The notes below the pieces were generated by a model, which worked only from the letters and a program-made list of their open reading frames with translations, was not told where the DNA came from and did not search any database. Positions 13,030-25,700 of a stretch of 64,000 nucleotides of DNA are shown piece by piece. Made by a program: the position numbers and the translations under genes. This DNA is from Scortum barcoo (taxonomy: Eukaryota; Chordata; Actinopteri; Centrarchiformes; Terapontidae), in NCBI GenBank assembly GCA_023238725.1, contig CM041533.1, positions 22,968,176 through 23,032,175 on the forward strand, written 5' to 3'. Each line of letters begins with the position of its first letter. Within the stretch, counting starts at the first letter, position 1.

Positions 13030-13316
13030 GCTTAGTCATTCAGCTGTTTGTGGGGGTCTGCGTAGTGCAGGAGTGGTTAGGTCGTTTCCCCTGTCCACCA
13101 AAATGCATTCCTCAGCTTTGTGAGGGTCCTGTCTATAAATACTCCTGAACTACAGAGTGAGTGACAGTTGCGGACAGCTGCAGCCACCAGCCAGCCAACC
13201 GGTGGAGGCCATCCACAGCAATCTGAGCAGCCCTGTGAACGCTAACAGTACTGTTCTGTTGTGGGGAGTGAGTAGGGTGCCCACAAAAACTAACGAGGAC
13301 GAGGAGACCGAACAAA
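13030..13316 (+). promoter_or_regulatory. klhl40: klhl40 core promoter and 5' UTR
   Basis: A TATA box (TATAAATA) lies at 13135-13142, about 175 bp before the start codon. A consensus M-CAT element (CATTCCT, bound by TEAD factors in muscle promoters) sits just upstream at 13106-13112, and CAGCTG E-boxes at 13041-13046 and 13175-13180. This arrangement fits a striated-muscle promoter with transcription starting near 13165-13175. The motif matches are direct observations; their use is inferred. Confidence 0.6.
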
Positions 13317-16300
13317 ATGGCTGCCCTGACTATAGACCCGGCGGAGCAGCCTCGGATGTACCAACAGACTTTGCTTCAGGACGGGCTGTGTGACCTCTTG
13401 GAGAATGACAAGTTTGTGGACTGTGTCCTCAAAATTCAGGACAAGGAGTTCCCCTGCCATCGCTTGGTTTTGGCAGCCAGCAGCCCCTTCTTCAAGGCCA
13501 TGTTCCTGTCTAACCTGGAGGAGAGCAAGAAGCGCGAGATTGTCCTCAAAGATGTGGAGCCAGGCATTATGGGGATGATCCTGCGTTACTTATACACCTC
13601 TGACATTAATCTGACAGAACAGAACGTCCAGGATATCTTCATGGTTGCTAACATGTACCAGATCCCCTCCATCTTCTCTGTTTGTGTGTCTTTCCTTCAA
13701 GAGAAGCTGGTGCTGGGCAACTGCTTGGCTATCTTCAGGCTGGGACTGCTGCTGGATTGTCCCAGGCTTTCCCTGGCTGCTAGGGAGTTCATCTGTGAAC
13801 GCTACCAGGTTGTTGTCAGGGACCAGGACTTCCTCCAGCTGGGCCCAGGTGAGCTGGCCATCATCATCACCTCAGACGCCCTCAACGTTGAACAGGAAGA
13901 GCTGGTGTTCGAATCTTTGATGGACTGGGTCGGACATGATGAGAAAAATCGTGTTAAGGACCTGCCAGAGCTGTTGCACTGCATTCGTTTCAGGCTCATA
14001 CCTGTGGATTACTTCAAAGAGAAAGTAGAGCGCCATCAGTACATCCGCTTCAGCCAGGATATTAAGAGGGAGCTGGATCTTGTCAGGGATGCTTACAAGG
14101 GCCATCTCCCAAAGCCCACAAAGCTCAGCAGTGATGGGGCAAAGGGGGGTGAAGGAAGCGAGGAGGAGGATGAGGAAGAGGAAGGGTACTTGCCGGGTAT
14201 ACTCAACAACAATCCTCGCTTTGGGATGTTTGAGATGGACCTGATACTTATGATCAACGACACAGGGACTGTGGCCTATGACCCTGTTGGAAATGAATGC
14301 TTTGTGGTCTCAGAGTCTACTGAAATTCCCAAGAACCACTGCAGCCTGGTGACTGATCAGAACCAGGTATTTGTCATTGGAGGATTTCTTTACAACGAGG
14401 ACGACAAAGATGAACCGCTCAGCTCTTATTTCCTACAGGTAGCATATGTGAGACCATCAGTAGAAATACCTCACTTTCCCCTTAATTCCATCTGTATGAT
14501 ACACAGAATGTGTTAAACTGTCATCTACAAAATTGTGAATTCTTGTGCTTCTCCCAGTTTGACCCAGTTAGTTCAGAGTGGTTAGGGATGCCCTCACAAC
14601 CCAGCCCTCGCTGTCTGTTCGGCCTCACTGAAGCTGAGAACTCCATCTTCGTCGTTGGAGGAAAGGAACTGAAGGATGGCGAGCACGCCCTGGACTCAGT
14701 CATGATCTATGACAGACAGTAAGTGTGGATACAAAATTTAATGTGGAACTTTGATAATGATGGTCTGTTTTTGTATCCATTATCAAAATAAAAACACATG
14801 GGGTAGTCTTTTTTTTTTTAAATAGATCCTAATATCCTACTGATCACCAGTCAAGCCTCTTTTTAGTAAATTGAATAGTCACTAATTCCGATTAAGTCCA
14901 AATTATGAATAAAAGTATCACTTTCATAATAACATTAAAGGCATTATATATATATCTGTGTTTACTGTGTGACATTTAATCACTGTCCTGTGAAAAAAAC
15001 AACAATTTTCACAACTTTTACTTAATCATTTAGTTTATCTAAACAAATCAAAAAAGTCACCAAATTTGTTGATAGATGTTTTTCTTTGGACAACAGTGTG
15101 GCCTCTCGGAATCATTTCAGTACGGATTGCTTGCTTGTAGATTCATCTTTATCCTCTATTGCGTAGATTTATAAACGCACATTCTCTTTTTTGTGCACAG
15201 GTCATTCAAATGGGGAGAGTCGGACCCTCTGCCTTATGAGGTGTATGGCCATGGAACCGTGTCACACAAAGGTCTTGTCTATGTCATCGGAGGAAAGTCT
15301 GAAAGCAAGTATGTGGAACTCCAAACAGTCAATAAACTGTGTGATATTTTACTATTTAATTAAACCTCACTATTTTCACAATGTTTGTTAATTTAGATCA
15401 TTGTTTAAAGTTTCCAAATGACTACCTATACAGTATAAAACATAGAGTTTATGACAGTGCCATTATGTTGTTGTGTCTTTACTCATTTTCTAACAGAAGG
15501 TCTGACTTTGGATTTCACAGAGAATTTAACATTTATGAACCAAACCAATCAGTATTTAAAGGAGTGTCCCAGTGATTTAGTTTAGTTTGATAAAACCATG
15601 GTCATAAATCTCAAGTATGTCAAGATGTCCTGACTTTTAATCTCTAGTGTGAGCCGAGCTCCAAAAAAATCCTACACTTCCCATAATGCAACTCAACAGC
15701 ATCTTTCATCAGACCTCACCTCCTAAATGCTCACTTCTCAGAAAGTGCACACCTCCAGTTGGTAATGTGAGCTCTACAGGCTGAGTAGTGCTTCCTGTGA
15801 AGAGTAAACTGAAACTTTAGCAAACTGTTTTAAATACAGTATTAAATGTTTTATGCAGGAAATGTATGAGAAGAGTCTGTGTCTACAATCCCACTAAGTT
15901 TGAGTGGAAGGACCTGGCTCCTCTGAAGACGGCCCGCTCACTATTTGGTATCACAGTCCACAAAGACCAGATCTTTGTGGTGACAGGGGTCACGGATGCA
16001 GGCCTCACCAGCACTGTGGAGGTCTACGACATTGCCACCAACAAGTGAGAGTACAGTTTTTTTTATATGACCCACTTATCTCAACATTATGAAGTGAAGC
16101 ATCTGTCCACAGTAGTGAAATGACTCATGAGTAGCAGATCATGAGGTCATAAAATAGCGCTCATTGTGCTGCTGTGGGTAACATACAGTAATATATCAGC
16201 TTATCTAACACCATCATCACACTCTGATGTGCTCCAGGTGGTCTGAGTTTACTGAGTTCCCTCAGGAGCGCAGCTCTCTCAATCTGATCTCAATGGGAGG

Positions 16301-17270
16301 TTTCCTATATGCTATGGGAGGCTTTGCCATGATGCCCAGTGAAACCAGCGAGGAGCCCGTCCCAACAGAGATGACTGACATCTGGAGGTGAGAGACCCCA
16401 TTCATTTGCTCGATACATATGATGAGTGATTATAATGTGATCACAGGGGTTGAAATAAAAGAAGAAAAACACCCAACAATTTTCACTTCTCATTTAACAT
16501 TAAAATATTAATATAATGAGTGGTGTTTTGGAGATTTGGAGTTTGACTGACAGAATGCACCCCTGATTTGGCCAGTTCCAATTTTTTAAATGAACAAGTC
16601 TGAAAAATTGAAACAACAATGACATAAAGAAAAATCTGATACTGTTCTCTAGATTAAAATAAAATTGACATATTTTCCCAGTCAAATTGACCCTTTTCAC
16701 CTTACAACAGGAAAAGCAGGTTTAATTGATTACTTTGAATGATCATTCTGCTTTTCTAATTGTCAATAAAATTTTTGTGACCTATTCAAATGATTCACAT
16801 CTTTAATGGGAACTAAGGGGCTTGAGACTGATTGCCACAGATAAGGTACAGCTTTAGGAGCCAATAGACAGCACAATACAATTTTAGTTTTTGTCTTTTC
16901 ATGTGATTTGTTGACAGAAAGAAAAATATGAAATAACCCCAGACTAATAATATATCACAATAATGTGTGCATTCCAGTCAGCTGTTCCAGCTCCAAGTTC
17001 CTGGTATTGTGTATATTGGCACTGTTGGCAACATCAAAATGGTCCTTTCATGTCAAATCCTTCTCTGAAGATATGTTGAGATTGGCTCTGTTATTACCGT
17101 ATTCTGTGTTAAGATGCTATAAGGGAGTCAGACACTAAGATGTTTATGTTTCCCACAGATATGATGAGGCAGAGAAGTGCTGGAATGGGATTTTGCGAGA
17201 GATCAGCTATGCAGAGGGGTCCACTATTGTTCCAGTGCGTCTCAACACTCTGCGTCTCACCAAGTTATAA
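13317..17270 (+). CDS. klhl40: klhl40, kelch-like protein 40 (sarcomeric BTB-Kelch protein)
   Basis: Six exons join in frame to 612 codons: 13317-14438, 14558-14718, 15201-15308, 15859-16044, 16238-16387, 17159-17270. The protein has an N-terminal BTB domain (about residues 20-130, with DCVLKIQDKEFPCHRLVLAA), a BACK domain (about 135-240), an acidic linker at about 277-290 (EEEDEEEEE) and C-terminal Kelch repeats (about 330-600, with repeated V-x-G-G motifs and KWGESDPLPYEVYGHG). Human KLHL40 is 621 aa with the same order and closely similar blocks (YQQTLLQDGLCDLL, CVSFLQ). KLHL40 is a muscle protein that stabilises nebulin and LMOD3 and works with CUL3; human loss causes nemaline myopathy. 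All splice junctions are GT-AG. The a/b paralog cannot be assigned. Confidence 0.96.
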
Positions 17271-17606
17271 CTGAACTGAACTGTTGGTGTTGTGAGGTTC
17301 ATGATGTAACATTAGCATTCAAGTAAATGAGTATGCTCATCACGGACATTGGCCCAAAATTGGCTTAGGGTACAGAGTGGTCTCAGAAGATCACGTGTTA
17401 TGAAATCAGCATCAAATTATCTTGTGTTTCACAGCAGGGGGCGACAGATACATGCTAAGTCTAAGTGAGTGTAGAGGTGGATGATGAGTTAGAAAATCAT
17501 GCCAAATTTATTTTATAAAAAGCTAAAATGTTGATTTGTACATCTGTTTTTTGTTGTATTATTTCATAAATGTTCTTTACTATCAGTTTTCTTTATTTAA
17601 AGCAGA

Positions 17607-17612
17607 AATAAA
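17607..17612 (+). other. klhl40: Likely klhl40 polyadenylation signal
   Basis: AATAAA about 340 bp after the klhl40 stop codon, followed by a GT-rich stretch (GGTTGATTGTTTTG), gives a short 3' UTR. Confidence 0.65.
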
Positions 17613-18189
17613 GATAAAGGTTGATTGTTTTGCTTTAAGTGGTGAGTAACCTTTTGATGGGAACAACACAGAAAGCCACCTGTCCACAGTGCAAATGGTT
17701 TTATTCATCTTCATTTTACATTTTGTTCAATAAGATCTTTACAGCTGAGTCCACACAGTGCACAGTAACACAATATTAACACAAAATGTACATGACAACA
17801 AATAAGAGACACTTTATTGACATTATGCAACTAGCACGAGGGAGGAATGTACAGTTTTAAATGTAAACATCAATTTCCAGTTGACACCTGAGCACTTAAA
17901 GTCATCACCACAAAACACATCATCAGCCAATTCTTTAGCCTTATTACAGTTTCACATTATGTGTACAAGCTGTGTGAGATGATGTGTCTGAGGTACGTTC
18001 AGTTAGTTTCAGTTTTACATACACTGATACGACAAGAAGGGGAACTAAAGTAAACAACATGACTGTCACTGTCTTGTACATATTAACATCATTTTGAGGA
18101 GGGAGCGGCTTAAAATAACTGTTTGAGAACATTATTAAATGGAACGAGAGAGTAACAGCCATCATGAATTTTGTCATTCATTCATGGAA

Positions 18190-18600
18190 CATGAACATCT
18201 GCAATCCATGCAGAAGTTGAAGTTGAAATATTTTGCTCAAAACCAGAAATAGAGGCAAAGTTAGGGTATCACCAGACTCATTAATATTCGTCCACCAGAA
18301 ATAATGAATAGTAAAAACACTGTCCTAATTCATCATGTAAATGATGGCATGTTCCTCAAGAACAGTAGCAACTTTGACTTGCTGGTGGCACAAAATAAAA
18401 AGGATCACCAGATCAGAGGATCACCAGAGTCATTATGATTGATCTCTTTGGGACAATAAATGTCTGTACAAAACTTCATAGCAATCCATCCTGTAACTAT
18501 TGAGATATTTAAGTCTGGATCAAAGTAATGGGCAAACTGACCAACACCGCCATCTACAGAGCTATTAGCATGGCTAAAACAGTATGATACAGTAACATCT
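18190..18600 (-). repeat. Dispersed fish repeat (non-autonomous element), first copy
   Basis: Read on the minus strand, the segment contains GGTCAGTTTGCCCATTACTT, then an AAATATCTCAA block and a GGATGGATTGC block. A diverged relative of the GGTCAGT...AAATATCTCAA part occurs at 38159-38230 on the plus strand, so this is an interspersed repeat and not unique sequence. It carries no coding capacity. The class (MITE or SINE-like) is not certain. Confidence 0.55.
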
Positions 18601-18617
18601 TTAATCTCTATATACAC

Positions 18618-18654
18618 AATAGAATAGAATAGAATAGAATAGAATAGAATAGAA
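18618..18654. repeat. (TAGAA)n pentanucleotide microsatellite
   Basis: About seven tandem TAGAA units immediately next to the dispersed repeat, consistent with growth from the element's tail. Confidence 0.9.
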
Positions 18655-19792
18655 AACTAACAATCGATACAATTATATGAATTGTCCATGCTGTCCAGTT
18701 AATGACAGTTAATCACTGTTGCCACGTATTTATTCACAATGTTGTGCACTGTGGACTAATAATGTCTTACATCTGGTCCATTAGTCGCAGAATTAGTAAA
18801 AACAAAAGTCTGTGCACTCAGATGAAACTAAAAGCCTCTGTGATCTGAGATAAATTTCACGAGCGGGAGCTTAAGTGTCTCCTCTGGAATGTTATCCGGT
18901 AGTAAATCAGCAGAGTGTATGCCCCGTATAAACCTGTCATAATCGGATAGAAACCTCCAGTATGTTGGTTATGCTATAGATTCCTCCTCCATGGCTACTG
19001 TTCATGACATCCTGACAATGTCATTAATGTTGTTACCACTGGTCCCCTAAGAAACATGGGCCATTAGGTTAAGTGCTTGGAGTCCTCTTGTGTAACACAC
19101 CCTTTTAATAAACATCTTGCTTCTTATAGGACACAGCTTGTCTCTGGCTTGATCCATCTATTGCTTAACATCAGATGGAAAACTCTGGCCACGAGCTCCA
19201 TTTCCCTTTAATTCACATAGCGGTTGTGCAATATCCTTCTCCCTGCAATATTCTGTAGTGCGTTACTTGAAGACTTTGTTAATGTTATTGTGGGAATAAA
19301 TTTTCAACAATGTGTCAGTAGCCAGTTCAGGCTGACTCATCATGTGACCCCAACAAAGCTTTACACTTAAGTCTGAACTAATCTGTTTGCCTTTATATTA
19401 ATGTAACCCAGGCTTTCATGTGTAATATCTGTCAGATCTGACAGTCAGTACAGTCAACCTTCAGTACAAAGGAAAGACCTTCCTGAAGAAAACTACGTTA
19501 GAACAGCCTCTGAAAATGGCACTGATCTTTTTTTTTTTTTGAAAATGAATTATTCACATTCTTATGTTTTTGGATGTGGTAGTTTCAGATACCTTTCCAC
19601 CCCAGCAAGAAAAGTACTCATCACTTGTCATTTTTGACAGGTAATGGATAAAATTACAATGAACAAATATTAGCTTCAGTACTAAAATGTCAAACTGACC
19701 TTCAGTAAGCAATATCAACTACATTGCAACAGTGCATATGAGCCGCATGTTCAGCACATGATGATAGATGGGGAATTAACTGTAGGTGGGTG

Positions 19793-22700
19793 TCAGATGG
19801 CGGAGAGGTGCTCCTGACACTCAGATGCGCGGCGCATTGTGGGGCTGCACTTGGTCAACATGGTGATCTGGGTGCTGAAGTTGTTGCCGTTGCTGCCTAT
19901 GGAGGGCTGTTGATACTTGGTGTCAGCTCCCAGGAACCTCTGCAGCATCCATCTGCGCCACTTACGCTTAATCTCTGCTTGTACCTGCAGGAGAGGCGAG
20001 GCGGTGGACAAACAGGATGAAAAGGGCTGCATTAAGAGGGTATGACACACAGGAGGGGCAGAGAGAATTAGATCTAGGAACATAAGAGGACAGTAAACAT
20101 CTCAGAGTGCTGTTTGAGGTTACTCACCTCTCCGTTCAGAAAGCAGTACAAAACTGCAACAACAAAACCCTGGAGAAGAGAGAGAAGTAGATAAACCATA
20201 CTGCCCAATAAGAGCTGATGCTGAAAAGAAAAATCAGTGTGATAGCACAGCTGGAGAAACACTCAAAATGTTTGTGTGTGAATAATGATGGAAAGATTGT
20301 GACCAACTTCAGACTCGGAGAGGAGGTTCATCATTTCGATCTCTGGGAAATGTTCCCAGGAGATATCATTCTGAGCTAAAGTGGTCATGAATTAAGAATA
20401 CTTTCCATCATTGCAGTTGGCTCTCAGCATTCACATTCAATTTAACACTTAGTAAATCAGCAACCTCATGATTCAAGTATATAAAGTTAAACAAACCATT
20501 CTCATGCTTAATCCGCCCAACTGTCTTCATACACCAAAATGCTTTCATGTAACTTTACTGAATCAAAGAACGTTCACTTCTGTTGTCATATTTGTGGCAC
20601 AAATTTCTCCAAAACAGATACTGGAAATCCTGGTGTGGTCAACAGAAGGCTTACATCAAATCCTTTAATTCATCAGTAAGAAGTGCTGCTTCTGTCCGAC
20701 ATTTGGAAACCTGTGATGTTGCAGACGGACTGCTGAACGAGGTGTATGCTGTCAAAGGACGTTACCTGAAATGATCCCAGGATAAGGTCGAACACCATCC
20801 TCACTTGCGAGTGTATGTGGTCAGGAATGAAGGCAAAAATGATGTAATTTATGCCAAAGAGAGGTATCAGTAACAGAGTGGATTTAGCCAGTCTCCTGAA
20901 AGAGTAGAAAAATGCAAATGTCTAGGTTTGTGTTTACCCTTGTTTACCCCCACAAACGCAAGAGTCAAGGCAATACTCATCACTATGCAAGAGCATGTGG
21001 CAGAAAAATAATTTATTCAGTGTCACTGGATAAGAAATGACTGTAAGTCATGCTATGATAGCGAGATTGCCATTCTGGACCGAAAACCTACGAGTACTGA
21101 TTGGATTCCTTTCTTCCGATGTCGGGACAATTCATCTTCTGTTGCAAAATCCGAATTATACAGATGAAGAGGAAAAAGTTCACCTGCCGGCAGAGTAAAA
21201 GAGCAGTTAATGTGATTGCATTATGCAGAGCTGTATATGAAATGTAACTGATGAAGCTAGGCACTGTGACTCACAAGTATGGTGACTAAAATAGGTGTTT
21301 TGATGATCCACCATGGACTGTCATCGATTATCTCCCAGCATCTGTTGGGAGAGATAAGAAAGTAAGAAATTCTCACAAAATAGAAAAGATGAAACAAACC
21401 CTTGAACTTAGATCAGTAACTCTGGAAAGACGGTTAAATAAGGTAAGTTTTGAGGCTCGTAAGCCAAATTATGTAACAGTTCCAGAGAGAGATAACAGAG
21501 TTGTAATATCTTTAATTGGCTACTGGATACTAAATCTACCTTTGGACAATCTAAAGGAAATCTATCTACATACAAAGAGCATTATTGTCCATTTGAATTG
21601 CTGAACTAGTTCAATAAATGAATCTACAGTTAAATGCATTTAATAATAACTAACTAACTAATAACTTTTAATCAACAAGATTAAAAGAAAGACAAATGGT
21701 CCTCTCACCCTGGATCATTTAAATAAGCCTTTGTAATCACCCATGCTGAGATAAAGATGGTTGGAGCCCCTGCAAACAAGAAACATAAACAGACTTTCTT
21801 GTAAGTTATTTCAACATTGAACTAATCTCATGGAGAGAAACTATTAATTACGTCCACTGCGTTCAAACAAACCCCAACAAATATGACAGAGAGCCTTGAG
21901 CCTGTTTACACTGTTAATCTTTTGGATCATTTTATAGCTAAAGTAATATTGCATTTTGGGTATGCTTATCATTTTTAACTGGACTCATATGTGCTCTGTG
22001 CTAATATTGGCTCATCCTGGGTATCTGCACTAAAGTCACAGGCTTGTTTCCATTTTCCTGCTGGCAGACACAACATCTCAGGCCTATTTATAGAGTTACT
22101 TTATTGGCGTGATGGAAAAAAGAAATCAGAAATCTGGGGAATGGATGCTGAATGTGCATTTCAAAAGAGGGAAAGATTGGAATTTTAGGAGCAAAAGGAC
22201 TATTTTTAAGATGAAAGCTCTTAAGAGCTCAGCCAATACCTCTGGATGAATAAGTGTGTTTTGAACTGTCAAAATAACATCCTTGTTGCTAAGAGCATCT
22301 ATCCATTAAAAACATCTCTTAGTTAAGAGAGAAATTTATTTTATTCACATTTACATCTGCTGTAGATGCATGACTTTACCTATCAATAACATCAAAAGCA
22401 CCAAAAGCAAGACTCTTAGACTGAATTATCACAACACGAGTGAAGTGGCAGCTGCCTGCTGCTGCTAATCTAAAACTGCCAGTAAGACTCATTCACATGC
22501 AGATGTCAAGGCACAGAATTTCCTGTTCATGTATAAAACCTCACTTACAAATCCATTGACATTTGATCATGCATGTTGTGGCTGTGGAAGTAAAGACAAA
22601 ACAGACATCCAGGTTGCTGGGTGATGGTGATCTGATGGCCATTTGATGATTTCTGTCTGCCACTTCAGCCAAATGGATGGATCAGATCTCCTTGCAAATG

Positions 22701-25700
22701 ATCTTGCGTGCGCTAACAGTATTCATCAACATTTGGTAAATAGTCTGGGCACATACCCCAACCAATCAGGATGTACCACCAGAAGTACTTCCTCTCAGAG
22801 AAGAAGGAAACGGCTAACAGAGTGTGGAGGTAGAGGCCCTCCACCAGCAGCCAGAAGAAGCTCGCCATGATCCCATACTGGAAGAAGACTACCACTGCTT
22901 TACAGCCCACCTGCAGGAGAAACAGGATGTTAGTGGCTCACCACATTTGCCAATGAGTGCATATGAATGAAATTTCATTATAATTAAAATCATGAAGACA
23001 AATTTTATTCCCAGTGGATAAGGCTTTTAGTGAATTACTCTAAAATTAGTATTGATGACTCACTCATGACAAACCGATTCTGTTAGACATGGAAAGTCAG
23101 TTATCAGAAGCAGCAGTGAGGAGACAGTCATTATGGCAATTAACATGAGCTTGATATAATTAAATGGAATTCAGTGCTTATTATTCTGACTGCTAGTCTA
23201 ATTAAATCTGCAGTCAAAGTGTGTTTGAGATTCATGTCAATGGTTAAAGCCCCTTACAGTACCATGGGAGATGTCGGTGGTGGCTAAGTAGGTGTAACAT
23301 AACAGATAAATGGTGAGTAACACATTTATCTGCAGCAACACATGTTCTGCAACACTTAGTGAATAGCATAAAACAAGACTATGTGACTTTTCCTAAACAA
23401 CGGTGACTGAGGTCACATGTGATAATCATGAGGTTAGTAAACAATAAAATTAAGTACAATAGTAACACAAGAAGAGAAGAGTCATAACATTAGCTTCCAA
23501 AAGACCAAGACCAAGTAACACATTGCTTGTAGAACTTTTAACTTTCTTTCTTTGGATCTTACACTTCCTATGACACAACTTGATCTGTCATTCGACCCCG
23601 GTAAGTGCCCGTGTCTTTCAATCCCCACAGCCCCAGTTTGTAACTCACACTTTTCCCTACAGGTAGACACCAAGCCCAAGGTAACTCTGATGACATCACC
23701 TGGGTTATTTTAGCTGACTAAAAATATCCCTTCAAAGCCAAGGAGACATTGAAGGAAGCCAATGTAGAAATTTACCAGCACAGTATCATGCTTACTTGTG
23801 TCATTGTTACTTTTTCTTCCATATCTATAATATCAACCAACTCTTAGTTTGGCACTTTTTGTCCTGTTGAGCTCAAGATACTCCATCAAGGAGGTCTAGG
23901 ACTCGTGGGAAAAAGTGTAAATTTGCGTCCCTCCAAATGGCTTCGCTTTGGCTCTCTACACAAGCACTCTCCTGCTGCATAGTGCTCTTCGAGATGTCTA
24001 AACTGATCTTGTGTAAAATCGGTCCCCCTTTAATATGCTTCTTTCTGCAAATGTTTTTTCAATCTATTAATGCTTGAGTTTAGAAACAGCTGAGAGGTTT
24101 TGCAGCTGTGTTTGGGACCAGGACTATCTGTGTACCCCGAGGAGGACATATCTAAACTCAGCCATTAACAATCAGCACTTAGAGATAGTACAGCAGGTGA
24201 TTTACGGTTTGCTGATTTAATCCTCTCTGGTAATAAAGCTGTGGATTCAGCTGGAGCAAGAACTGAGACTTTGGTGACTTGGTGACAATCAAATAAGAAC
24301 AAAATAACCTTATTATATCAAACTGTTCCAAATCCAATAGCTTATTTTACTCCTTATCTTAACACTGCACTTTTTCATATTGTCACTGTGTTCATGTTGT
24401 GGAGTATTTAAAAAACGTCAGTATGAAAACTCTGAATGTGATTTATTGACAAAGCTCTCTGCAGGTCAGGCTTAATGTTCAGCAAACAGGAACTCTCACA
24501 ACATCCTGCTGGAATGATGAAGGAGGGAACGTCCTCTCAGGAGTGGAAAGGACTTGGCAAACACTGCTACACCCTCAAGTACTTGAGCGGTTGGACGTTA
24601 AGTAAACTCCGAGACAATGCATTCAAGTCAGTAAAGTCTGAGTGAGTAATTAAATAGATGCAGTTTGCCTCAGCTAACAACAGAAACCAACAGCCGGCTG
24701 CTGAACGTACATCAGATGGACGGATTAACTTGATCTACGATGCAGAACTTGATTATGCAGAGAAGACAATCAATAAAACGTACAGCTTCATTAATAAAAT
24801 GGTGAGTGAGATGGGAGCCTTTAGGAGCGCGGAGAGGAGAGGGAGCGGTGTACTCACAGGTAACTGGCAATTTTCCATCAACCCGACGTCATACAGAACC
24901 ATGTCCTTGATGAAAACAGCCACGGCTTTCAGTATGAAAGACACAAAGAGATGCATGTGGATGTAGTTCCTCGTGCAGTGCAGCTTCCTGTAAAAGAAGA
25001 CAAACAAGGACGATTGAAATCAAGAAGGAAAAGCAATACACACACACGATTCTCTTAATGAAGTCCCCCTGATTAAAGATATCAAATGAACTGTTTACAT
25101 GATCTATCCCAAAAATCATCTGATAAAGTGTGTGTTTATGGCAATAAAAAACACCTAGTTTGCGATCAGAAAAAACATCAAGAAAATATTTAGAGGAGTA
25201 ACTCACTAATGTAATTTACGGGGGCAAACATCCACAGAAATAATGTATATATCAGCTGAAGAAAGTTGTCATTATAGCACTTAGCATACGTGGTTACTGC
25301 CTTGCAAAGTCCTTCTACTGTGCTGTTATCAAAATGTCAAGCAACACATAAGCATTTCTATAGATGTAGATGTCCAATGAAACATATATTTATCAGGTGG
25401 AAACAAAATTAAAAAATGGCTTGAAATTCAGCACAGAGGTAAACAAGAACAAATCAGTTTTTTTTCCAGAGAAAATGTCACTAATGTAAATTCTCTCCTC
25501 TGGGGGTTTTCAAACAAATGCTTTCCCGGTGAGCTTATGATTGGGGGTGAATTGTGTAAACCCATCAGGCGAGTCATCCTAGCAGGAGGGGTGTGATGAC
25601 ACACAGCATCGACCAGCTGCCTGAACATGGAGTCAGCAGCCGAACATAAACAGCAAACACTGCTCACGTCCTCCGTCTCTGCTCCAGAGTCTAAACCATT

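Larger units (their letters stand above)
17271..19792. other. klhl40-vipr1 convergent spacer and probable vipr1 3' UTR
   Basis: The two genes are tail-to-tail. On the minus strand the first good AATAAA after the vipr1 stop that lies near the klhl40 end is at 17705-17700, which would give vipr1 a 3' UTR of about 2.1 kb ending within 100 bp of the klhl40 polyadenylation signal. The interval also holds a dispersed repeat (about 18190-18600) and a (TAGAA)n tract. A CTCF-like AGCAGGGGGCG core lies at about 17433-17443. No coding exon was recognised. Confidence 0.5.

Noticed and set aside
24658..24966. Plus-strand open frame of 102 codons overlapping vipr1 exon 6
   Set aside because: Its 3' half is antisense to the conserved receptor exon and the 5' half lacks any recognisable feature.
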